Both the position numbers and the translations under genes were made by a program. From assembly GCA_965199945.1 (NCBI GenBank), contig OZ241354.1, forward strand, positions 4,278,001-4,342,000: a stretch of DNA of 64,000 nt. The letters run 5' to 3'. This stretch comes from VXYL01 sp965199945 (GTDB taxonomy: Bacteria; Pseudomonadota; Gammaproteobacteria; Pseudomonadales; Azotimanducaceae). Below the pieces are notes generated by a model. The model was not told the DNA's origin. It did not search any database and worked only from the letters and a program-made list of their open reading frames with translations. The stretch's first letter is position 1. The number at the start of each line of letters is the position of its first letter. This document shows positions 21,841 to 30,897 of this stretch, one piece after another.

Positions 21841-24663
21841 GTGAGGCACTGTGCGCCCGCGACGGGTCGGCGCGAAATGGACGAAGGCTGAAATCCCTGT
21901 GCGAGATCGCCCATGCCGGCGCTGGCAAATGTCGCACGCTGGGGCAGCGAGGGCGGTGCCGAACCGGTGTGGATCGGTGCGCTGGATCATCGGGGAGGTT
22001 GGGCGCGGCTATTGGCCGTTCGGCGGGGGCGCCGGGCTTGCTGGCGCGTCGGCGCCGGGAGCGGCTGCCGCGTTCGGCGTCGGGTTGCCGAGGGTGCTGC
22101 GCCAGCCGCGGGACGGGTTGCGGGGCCAGTGGAACTCGACCTGCACTTCGAAGCGCACGGTCGCCCTGAGGCCAAGGGCGTCGGTGGCGACGAGGGTTAT
22201 CCGCGCCGTGCCTTCGCTGGCCGGTTCGGGCTGCACCAGCAGGGCGGCGCCGACGATGCGGGCGGTCGCGATGGAGGCGTCCGACGAGGAGGCTTCCCAC
22301 GCCATGCCGTCCGGGGCGTCGCCGGGGGCGACCAGCGAGGCCAGCGGCAGGCGCAGGGGGTCGCCGGCGGCGAGCGGCTCCGGGGTGGGCGTTGCCAGCG
22401 GCCGCGGCGGGCGGTGGAAGAGGATCAGGGGGGAACCCGGCGTGGTCTCGAAGCCGCGGAAGCAGGGCGTTCCGCTGCACTGCGCCGTCGGCGTTTCCGG
22501 GGCGGCGGCGCGGAGGGTCAGGGGCGATGCCGGAGGCTGGGCCGCGGCGAACGTCGTGCCGGTGGTCTCGCCGGCGGCGACGGCCACGGCGGTGGGCAGG
22601 GCGGTCTCGGCGGCGGGCGTCGGGAAGGCGGCCAGCATGGCCGCCAGCGGGAACGGGGCGCCGAAGGGGATGCGGGCGGTGATCGTGGCTGGGCCGGGCG
22701 CCCAGGGGACGGCGTCGGTGCGGACCAGCGTCACGGCCAGTCCGAAGGGGACGCCGGGGTTGTCCTCCACGGAGGCTTCGCGCAGGCGCCGGAGGCCGGC
22801 GAACAGGCCGGGCGGGAGGGCTTCGAGGGCGTTGGCCGAGAGGTCGAGGCGTTCCAGGCGCGGCGTGTGCGACAGCAGGCCGGCGGGCAGCGCCGACAGC
22901 GCGTTGCCGCGCAGGTCGAGGCGTTCGAGGCCGGCGAGGCCCAGCAGGTCGTTCTCGCGGAGGGAGTCGATGCCGCTCGCGGCCAGGCGCAGCGCCGTGA
23001 CGCGGGCGAGGTCGGCGGGGCGCGGCCAGCGGCAGTCGCGCCAGCCGCGGGCCAGTTCGGCGCGCACGGCCGGCGTCCGGTCGCAGACGCCTTCCTGGAT
23101 CGTCGCCGTCGCTTGTGCGCGGCGGGAGAGGCCGACGTTCGGGGTCTCCGGTTCGTCGAGGGCGATGACGAAGCGTTCCCGCGCCGGCTCGATGTCGGCG
23201 TCGTCCACGAGGGCGATCTCGATGTCCGCGGTTGTTTCGCCGGCCGGGATCGTCGTTGCGCCGGCGCTCCGGTAGTCCTGCTCGTCCGCGTCCGCTGTCG
23301 CGGGGTCGTCGTCGGGGGCGATGCGCCAGGAGACGGCGAGGGGTTCGGCGAGTGGCCGGCCCAGGGTCGCCGTCAGGACGATTGCGCCGCCTTCCGGCGC
23401 TGCGGCGTCGCTGGACAGCGACAGCAGGGCGCCGACCGCGACGTCGAACGTCGCCGTGGCGCCCAGGCCCTCGGGGTCGGTCGCGGTGACCGCGACCGTC
23501 GCTTCGCCCGGGCGGACGCCGCGGACGCGCACTGCGCTGGCGGTTGCGCGAACCGAGACGGCGGCGCCGTCCGAGGACGCCGAATAGCGCAGGCGGTCGC
23601 CGTTCGGATCCTCGAAGGCCGCGTCGAGGTCGACCGTCCTCGTCTCGCCGACGTCGAGTTCCAAGTCCGGCAGTTCCTCCGCCAGGCGCGGCGGGGCGTT
23701 GACCGGCTCCGCCACTTCCCCGCCGCGGCGGCGGAGGCCGCGCCGTCCTGGCCGTCGGCCACCGCCACCACGCGCACTTCGTAGCCGCCCGGTTCCAGAT
23801 CGATTTCGAGCCGCGTCGCCGTCGTCTCCTCCTGCCGCGACGGCGACCATTCCTGCCCGGCGAGCCGCCACTGCACCTTGTACGAAGTCGCGCCGGCGGC
23901 GGCCGTCCAGGTGACCAGCAGGCCGGTCGCGGTGGCTTCGGCGCGCACCTCGGTCGGGACGTCGCCGGCCGGCGGCGGGGCGTCGTCGTCGGCCACCGCC
24001 ACTTCGACGCTCGGAATGGCGAGGGTCGCCGGGTAGCCGGCCGCAGGGCAGGCCGTCGTGACCGTGTGGCGCAAGGTGGCGCGGTCGTCGATGCCGTCGT
24101 CGTCCTGCTCCGCGGTCACCGTCACGGTCTGGGGCGCGTTCCAGTCGTCGGGCGTGAACGTCAGCGTCGTCGGCTCCGGGGTCACGTCCGGGTTGCCGCT
24201 GGCGACGGTGACGCCCACGCCGGCCGTGCAGCCCGTGGGGCGGGTGTCCAGCACCAGCGTGTACGTTCCCTGGTTCGCGGCGTCCGCGCCCGGGTCTTCG
24301 CCGAGGGACAGGCTCGTTCGGGAGGCGACCACGGCCGGCGCGGTGGGCGCCACCGGCAGCGAACCTGTCGCGACGTCGCTGGCGCCGGAGTGCGCCGCGG
24401 CCAGCACGGTCACCGACAGCGTTGCCGCGGCGTCGACGTCGTAGCCGGCGCCGGTGGCCAGCGTCAGGGTGGCGACGGCGGTTCCCGCGGCGCCGCCGGA
24501 CACGCTGGCGATGGAGAGGCCGGCGATGGTCGGCGTGGTCGCCAGCTGGAAGCTGGACGCGCTCACGCCGCTGGCGTACGTCACGCCGATGAGCGTGACC
24601 GCGAGCTCCGCGCCGTGCAGGTTCGCCTCGGCGAGGGGCGAAGGGCTGGAGGCGAGGGACGCG

Positions 24664-26942
24664 CCGGCGGTCACCGTCACCGTGAACGTCAGCGCGGCGC
24701 GGTCGGTCGGGGCCGTGTTCGTGTCCAGGTCGGTCGCCGTGATGGTCACCGTCACCGCGCCGGAGGTGGCCGCGTCCGGCGTTCCGCAGACCTCCCGCGC
24801 CTCCGTGCCCGGACAGCCCGGCGCGTCCGCGCCGGTGGCGTCGAACACCAGGCCGCTCGGCAGGTTGGCGGCGGCGTAGCTGAGGGTGCCGTTGCCGCCG
24901 CTGGCGGCGGGAACCGCGAACTCCGCGATGGCCGCGCCGGCGGGGAAGGTCTTGGCGGAGACGGAGGCCATGCCGAACGTCGGCGCGGTGTCCGCCGCCA
25001 CGCTGTAGGCGAACGACAGGGTGGCGCGGTCGCCCGGGGCCATGTTGGTGTCCCCGTCGTCCGCCGTGATGGTGACGGTGCCGCTGCCGGCGACGCTCGG
25101 CGTGCCGCAGACCTCCCGCGCCTCGCTGCCCGTGCAGCCGGGCGTGTCCGTGCCGGTGGCGTCGAACACGAGGCCGGTGGGCAGGCCGGACGCCGCGTAG
25201 GTGATCGCGCCGTTGCCGCCGCTGGCGGCCGGAACCACGAAGTCGGCGATGGCCGTGTTGAGGATGAACGCCTTCTCCGGCACCGCGCCGCTGCCGAAGG
25301 ACGGCGGGGCGTCCGACGACACCGTGATCGTGAACGTCAGCGTGGCGCGGTCGCCGGCGCCCAGGTTCGAGTCCGAGTCCCGCGCCGCGATGGTGACGGT
25401 CGTTGGGCCGCCGATGGCCGTCGGGGTGCCGCAGATCTCCCGCGCCTCGGTTCCCGTGCAGCCGGGCGTGTCCGACCCGGTGGCGTCGAACACGAGGCCC
25501 GTCGGCAGGCCGGAGGCCGTGTAGACGATGGCGCCGTTGCCGCCGCTCGCGGCGGGAACCTGGAACTCGGCGATGGCGGTGTTCACGGCGAAGACCGCGT
25601 CGGTGACGGAACCCATGCCGAAGGACGGCGCGGCGTCCGTCTCCACGGTCACGGAGAAGGTCAGCAGGCCGCGGTCGGCGGCGGCCATGTTGGCGTCGCC
25701 GTCCTGCGCCGTGATGGTCACCGTCGCCGCCGCGGCTGCGGTGGTCGGCGTGCCGCACACCCGCCGCGCCTGGCTGCCCGGGCAGCCAGGCGAGTCCGTG
25801 CCGGTGGCGTCGAAGCGCAGCCCGTCCGGCAGGTTCGAGGCGTCGTACGTGATGGTTCCGTTGCCGCCGCTGGCGGCCGGCACGGTGAACGCGTCGATGG
25901 CCTGGCCGGCGACGAAGGTCCTGGCGGAGACGGAGCCGCTGCCGAAGGTGGGGACGGCGTTCGCCTCCACGGTGACCGAGAACGTCAGCGTGGCGCGGTC
26001 CGTGTTCATCGTGTTGCCGTCCGAGTCGCGCGCGGCGATGGTGACGGTGGCGGCCGAGGCGGCGGTGGTGGGGGTGCCGCAGATCTCCCGCGCCTCGGTT
26101 CCCGGGCAGCCGTTCGTGTCCGTGCCGGTGGCGTCGAAGACGAGGCCGGCCGGCAGGCCGGAGGCCGCGTAGACGATGGTTCCGTTGCCGCCGCTGGCGG
26201 CGGGCACCTGGAACTCGTCGATGGCGGAGCTGGCGACGTAGGTTTTGTTCGTGACGGAGCCCATGCCGAAGGACGGCGCGGTGTCCGCGTCCACGGCGAT
26301 GGTGAAGGTCAGCGTGCCCTGGTCGCCGGAGGCCATGTTGGAGTCCGCGTCGTCGGCGGTGATGGTGACGGTCCGGGCCGCGCCGGCCGTGGTGGGCGTG
26401 CCGCAGATTTCGCGCGCCTCGGTTCCCGTGCAGCCGGGCGTGTCCGTGCCGGTGGCGTCGAACACGAGGCCGTCGGGCAGGTTGGCGGCGGCATAGGTGA
26501 TGGCGCCGTTGCCGCCGCTGGCGGCGGGAACCGTGAAGTCCGTAATGGCCTGGCCGGCGACGTAGGTCTTGTTGGAGACCGAGCCGCTGCCGAAGGAGGG
26601 CGCGGTGTCCGCGGGCGGGTTCACGGTGACGGAGAAGGTCAGCCTGCCCTGGTCGCCGGAGGCCATGTTGGAGTCCGCGTCGTTCGCGGTGATGGTGACG
26701 GTCTGGGCCGCGCCGGCCGTGGTGGGGGTGCCGCAGATCTCCCGCGCTTCGGTGCCCGTGCAGCCGGGCGAGTCGGTGCCGGTGGCGTCGAACACGAGGC
26801 CGTCCGGCAGGTTGGAGGCAGCGTAGGTGATCGCGCCGCCGTTGCCGCCGGTGGCGGCGGGCACCGTGAAGTCCGTGATCGCGGTGCCGGCGGTGAAGGT
26901 CTTGGCGGTGACGGAGCCGCTGCCGAAGGACGGGGCGGAGTC
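24664..26942 (-). repeat. Seven tandem about-325-bp repeats in the adhesin gene
   Basis: Seven consecutive units of about 108 codons each begin near D-x-A-P-S-F-G-S-G-S-V and share VPAASGGNG, GLVFDATGTD, a Cys pair in GC(T/P)GTEAREICGTPT, and D(S/A)D.N...GDRATLTF. The spacing of the two Cys is constant, suggesting a disulfide in each domain. The fold is of the putative Ig / cadherin-like type found in long bacterial adhesins. The copies are similar but not identical, so the array is old enough to have diverged. Confidence 0.9.
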
Positions 26943-27480
26943 CGTGCCGCGGATGGTGACGGTGACGGAGGAAGGGGTGCCGATGGAGACGGACCCGGTA
27001 GTGTCAGCCGTGACGCTGTCCAAGGTGACCGTCACCGTCTCGTCGCCTTCCTGCACGCCATCGCTCCTAACCACAAACGAGCTAAAAGACTGTGTGTTCC
27101 CAATAAATGCCGCGGAGGTTATTGCCGCGATGTTCAAATCACTGGTGTTCCAAGCATCGCCGCTTCCAGACTGCGTGACGTTCACGCTGAAAGTGCCTGT
27201 AACGCCGCTCAACGTTGCAGTGAAGGTAATCGTGTCCCCTTCATCGACTTGGAGGCCGGGCCAGGCAGTGTCCCGGTCGCCGTTGCGGTTGCCGCTGGTG
27301 CCGCAGTTGGCCGGGGTGCCGGCGCAGTTGCCAGTGGCGGCGATGGTGACGGTCTGGGCGGCGGCCGGGGCGGACACCAGCGCGGCCAAGGCAAAGACGA
27401 GGGCGGCAAGCGCGGCGCGAAGGCCGGCGCTGCCGCCAAAGGTTAGAGACCGGCGGCTACCTCCACCACGCCCGACTCTC

Positions 27481-27496
27481 GGGGGGGGGGGGGGGG
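27481..27496. repeat. Homopolymer tract, 16 G on plus strand (C16 in the adhesin direction)
   Basis: An uninterrupted 16-base run inside the 5' end of the adhesin gene. Read leftward it encodes five prolines. With 16 C, the frame of the upstream ATGs stops at TAG 27457-27459; with 15 or 18 it enters the signal peptide; with 17 it enters neither. The assembled length may itself be uncertain, as such runs are hard to sequence. Confidence 0.9.
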
Positions 27497-27746
27497 CTCA
27501 CAAACACGCCGTCGCTGGCGGCGTTCCGCAGTGCCGCCGGCCTTGGCATCCGGCTCATTCGGCCCGCGTGTTCCGCCATCTCAAGCATCGCGGAAGATTA
27601 GCACGCGAGGCGTCTTCGCAGCAGGCTCGGCGCGGGTCAAGTGCCTTCGCCGCCAAATGTCGCACACCCCTGGACTCCTTCCCGCAGGTCGAGGGAAAGC
27701 GCAGAGCGCTGTGCGAGAATCGGCGACTCGGACACGGGAGCGACCG

Positions 27747-28856
27747 ATGACCGTCATCGACTGCGATTCGCACATCATGGAGCCGGCCGATCTTTGGCAG
27801 CGCTATCTGGAGCCGAAGTACCGCGACCGGGCAATTCGCATCGAGGAAGAGGACGGCGTGGAGAAGCTCGTCATCGGCGAGCAGGTGGTGCTCGAGCGCG
27901 TGCTGGCGGCCTTGGGCGGCGCCCACATCGATCGCGTCAAGCTGTTCGCCGGCGGCTTGCGCTATGCCGACGGCTGCGAGCCGGCGAGCTTCGACCCCGC
28001 GGCGCGGGCGGCGCTGCTCGACGACTGGCGGGTGGACCGGGGCGTGCTGTTCCCCACCATCGGCATCCTGCCGTTCCCGGTGGAGGACGCCGAACTGTCG
28101 AGCGCCTACTGCCGGGCGTACAACACGTGGCAGGCGGAGTTCCACCAAGCCGTTCCCGACCGCGTGGTGCCGATCGCCGTCGTCAACTGGCACGACGTGG
28201 AGACGGCGGCGAAGGAACTCGACCGCTGCTTGAAGCTCGGCTTCCGCGGCCTCTTCGTGCCGCCGGAGACGGTTTCGGGAAAGCGGCCGGGAGACGCCCA
28301 TTTCGATCCGATCTGGCAGCGTCTGCAGGACGCGGAAGCGCCCGGCTGCCTGCACGTGATCGTGCGCTTCTCCGGCGCCGCGGTGCCGTTCGCCACTTGG
28401 CACCAGACGGGCGCCGGGCCGGTGTTCGGCTTCGGCCTGGGCGCCACGGGGCAATTGATTCCGGCGATGGCGAGCCTGGTGCTCGACGGCCTGTTCGAGC
28501 GCTTTCCTCGGCTGAAGGTCGTCAGCGTCGAAGCCGGCTGCGGCTACGCTGCCTACCTGATGGACCGCCTAGACGAGAAGTTCCACTTCTTCCGCGCCAT
28601 GTCGGCGCTCAAGGAGAAGCCGAGCGACTACATCCGCCGCAACTGCTACTTCGTGGCGGAACCCGAGGAACGCTGCATCGGCGCCATGCTGGAGCTGGTC
28701 GGGGCGGACAACATCCTGTGGGGCAGCGACTATCCCCACGTCGATTCGCGCCTGGACGCGCCGCAGCTCATTCGCCGCTCGACGGCGGGCCTCGATGCCG
28801 AGGCGCGGGTCCGCGTCCTCGGGGAAAACGCGGTGCGGCTCTTCGCCCTCGGCTGA
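27747..28856 (+). CDS. Amidohydrolase-2 (ACMSD-type) metal-dependent hydrolase
   Basis: A 369-residue member of the amidohydrolase 2 (PF04909) group, which includes 2-amino-3-carboxymuconate semialdehyde decarboxylase and related decarboxylases/hydrolases. Markers: VIDCDSHIMEP (Asp-x-His type), GFRGLFVPPE, LHVIVRFSG, FPRLKVVSVEAGCGYAAYLMDRLDEKF, and NILWGSDYPHVDS (catalytic Asp). GGGAG-like GGGAGC sits just upstream of ATG 27747 with good spacing. The divergent adhesin begins 158 bp upstream, so its promoter shares this gap. Substrate unknown; the family often handles aromatic or lignin-derived ring acids. Confidence 0.87.
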   Translation: MTVIDCDSHIMEPADLWQRYLEPKYRDRAIRIEEEDGVEKLVIGEQVVLERVLAALGGAHIDRVKLFAGGLRYADGCEPASFDPAARAALLDDWRVDRGVLFPTIGILPFPVEDAELSSAYCRAYNTWQAEFHQAVPDRVVPIAVVNWHDVETAAKELDRCLKLGFRGLFVPPETVSGKRPGDAHFDPIWQRLQDAEAPGCLHVIVRFSGAAVPFATWHQTGAGPVFGFGLGATGQLIPAMASLVLDGLFERFPRLKVVSVEAGCGYAAYLMDRLDEKFHFFRAMSALKEKPSDYIRRNCYFVAEPEERCIGAMLELVGADNILWGSDYPHVDSRLDAPQLIRRSTAGLDAEARVRVLGENAVRLFALG

Positions 28857-28869
28857 ACGCGCCGCGGCT

Positions 28870-30897
28870 TTAGGCCCGCAGCAAGTCCACGAAGCGGCGG
28901 TACTCGCCGCCGCGCGCCATGAGTTCGGCGTGGCTGCCGTGCTCGACGACGCGGCCTTCGCGCATGAACAGGATGCGGTCGGCGCGGGCGATGGTGGAGA
29001 GTCGATGCGCGATCACGAAGACGATGCGGCCGGCGCCGTCGCCTTGGGCATGGTTCGCCAACGCGCCAACGAGCGCCTGCTCGGTCTTCGGGTCGAGCGC
29101 GGCGGTGGGCTCGTCCAGGATCAGGATGGGGGCGTCCCGCACCAAGGCCCGGGCAATGGAAAGACGCTGCTTTTCGCCGACGGAAAAGGAACCGCCGTCG
29201 CGTGCGAGCACGGTGTCGTAGCCTTCCGGCAGCGCGTCGATGAAGTCGTGGGCGTCGCTCAAGCGCGCCGCGGCTTCCACCTCCTCGCGGCTCGCGTTCG
29301 GCTTGCCGAGGCGCAGGTTGTCGAGCACGGTGCCGGAGAGCAGCTGGTGTTCCTGGAAGACGTAGCTCGCCGCGCCCCGCAGCACGTCCAGCGGCCAGTG
29401 CCGGGCGTCCGCGCCGCCGATCAGCACGCGCCCTGTGGTCGGCGCGAGGAAGCGCGGAATCATGTAGGCCAAGCTGGTCTTGCCAGCGCCGGTGGGCCCG
29501 ACGACGGCGACCAGTTCGCCGGCATCGGCGCGGAAGGAGACGCCGCGCAAGGCCTCCCGGCCATCGGGATAGACCAGGCCCACGTCCTCGAAGACCACGC
29601 TGTCCATCGACGATGGCAGAGCCGGCGCAGTCGCCCCCGGCACCGCCTCGTCGTCGTCAACCGGCGGATCGGTGTCGATCGGTAGATCGAGGTAGAAGAA
29701 CACGCGCCGCACGCCAGCTGCATTGCCTTGGAAATCCACCCACAGACGCCCGAGCGTCAGGGACGCGCCGCCGACGGCGAAGAACAGGCCAAGCGCCAGC
29801 ACGAAGTCGCCCGGCAGCAGATCGCCAGCGACGATGCGCCCGGTGATGAGCACGAACGCCCACGCGCCCACGGACAACAGTGCGAGGCCGGAGAGCAGTT
29901 CGATGCCGATGTTCACCACCACCACATGCCGGAAGCGGCGGTAGGACTCCCGGCTCGCTGCGCCGAACGCTTCGCGCTGGCGCTCCTCCACGTTGTGGCT
30001 CTGCACGGCCGCCACGTTGGCCATGTTCTCCTCGATGCGGTTGGTGGTCGCGCTGCCGGCGCCGCGGCTCGCTTGGCTGGCGCGGCGCGCAACGCCGGCG
30101 AGCGGGCCGGTGAGGAGCAGCGTCAGCGGCAGGATCGCCGTCGCCAGCCAGACCAGCTCGGGAATCTTGTCGCCGAAGCTGTAGTTCACCACGTAGACCG
30201 ACGCCGCCGCGCCGAGCACCGAGACCACCGGCATCAGCGTGAGGTCGAAGCAGACTCCCTGGATCGCCGGCGCGTCGACCATCGTGCGGTAGATGCCGTC
30301 GCCGATGCGCTGATCGTCCAGCACGGTCATCGGCAGGCGCGTCAGGCGCCCGAACAGGCGCGTGCGCAAACCGTTGGTGACGCGCTGCACCAGGCGGATG
30401 TTGCACAGCAGGTCGGCCAGCCCCCAGACGCCGCCAGCCATCGACCAGCCGGCGCTGATCATGTTCTCCGACTGCGTGGCCGTGTCTTCGCCCTGGGCGA
30501 GGAACGCCAGCGTGCCGTCCGACTCGCCGGCGCCGGCGCCGAAGAGCAGCAGCAGCGCGAGGAGCAGCGCCAGCACCGCCCACAGCAGGCCGCTCGGCGG
30601 CAGGTGCGCCACGGCGTCGACGAAGGGCTGGAAGAACGGCGGAAAGGCGATGGTCGCTTCGGAGAGCGCGTGGCCCAGGAGCACGTGGTCCGTGAGCACC
30701 TTCGCCGCCAGCGGGGCCACCACGATGGGCACGAAGCTCACGGTCATCAGCAGGAATTTGAGGGCGAACAAGCGGCGCGCCGGCTTGATGTAGGCGAGCG
30801 AACGGCCGAGGATCGCCAGCACGTCGCGCGCGCGCAAGTCCGTCTCGACGTCCAGCCGGTCGTCGTAGGCGGGCGGCTTTCGCGCCTCGGCGTTCAC
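28870..30897 (-). CDS. ABC exporter half-transporter (TMD-NBD), subunit with degenerate signature motif
   Basis: A 675-residue fused exporter subunit. Six membrane helices occupy roughly residues 45-340. The ATPase domain (about 430-665) has Walker A GPTGAGKTS, Walker B ILILDEPTAALD with the catalytic Glu, and H-loop IAHRLS, but the signature loop is FSVGEKQ instead of LSGGQ. The start is GTG 30897, fixed by its overlap with the TGA of the upstream subunit (GTGA). The neighbour is the matching half, so the pair is likely a heterodimer with one canonical and one weak ATP site. Substrate cannot be inferred. It closes the purF-containing operon. Confidence 0.9.
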   Translation of the reverse strand: MNAEARKPPAYDDRLDVETDLRARDVLAILGRSLAYIKPARRLFALKFLLMTVSFVPIVVAPLAAKVLTDHVLLGHALSEATIAFPPFFQPFVDAVAHLPPSGLLWAVLALLLALLLLFGAGAGESDGTLAFLAQGEDTATQSENMISAGWSMAGGVWGLADLLCNIRLVQRVTNGLRTRLFGRLTRLPMTVLDDQRIGDGIYRTMVDAPAIQGVCFDLTLMPVVSVLGAAASVYVVNYSFGDKIPELVWLATAILPLTLLLTGPLAGVARRASQASRGAGSATTNRIEENMANVAAVQSHNVEERQREAFGAASRESYRRFRHVVVVNIGIELLSGLALLSVGAWAFVLITGRIVAGDLLPGDFVLALGLFFAVGGASLTLGRLWVDFQGNAAGVRRVFFYLDLPIDTDPPVDDDEAVPGATAPALPSSMDSVVFEDVGLVYPDGREALRGVSFRADAGELVAVVGPTGAGKTSLAYMIPRFLAPTTGRVLIGGADARHWPLDVLRGAASYVFQEHQLLSGTVLDNLRLGKPNASREEVEAAARLSDAHDFIDALPEGYDTVLARDGGSFSVGEKQRLSIARALVRDAPILILDEPTAALDPKTEQALVGALANHAQGDGAGRIVFVIAHRLSTIARADRILFMREGRVVEHGSHAELMARGGEYRRFVDLLRA

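Larger units (their letters stand above)
22009..27588 (-). pseudogene. Giant secreted repeat adhesin (Ig-like repeats, FN3, Calx-beta, LRR); OFF-phase homopolymer and one frameshift
   Basis: A surface protein of about 1,850 residues. In order: signal peptide (LRAALAALVFALAALVSAPAAAQ), a Calx-beta-like domain (EGDETVTVTLDSV), seven about-108-residue putative Ig/cadherin-like repeats, further beta domains, a fibronectin-III domain (VTWTAAAGATSYKVQWRL), a cadherin-like domain, a Calx-beta domain, and leucine-rich repeats (LERLDLRGNALSALPAGLLS). The stop is at 22009. Two breaks exist. Near 23719 one base is missing from a GGG run, moving the reading frame between AAAG and EVAEPVN. At the 5' end the signal-peptide frame has no ATG, GTG or TTG before its upstream TGA (27498-27500) except TTG 27389, which would delete most of the signal peptide. 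ATGs at 27588, 27579, 27558 and 27549 join it only if the C16 tract becomes 15 or 18. Confidence 0.75.

Noticed and set aside
24664..26942. Repeat array considered as CRISPR
   Set aside because: The units are about 325 bp, coding and in frame throughout; no short repeat/spacer structure exists here or elsewhere in the window.
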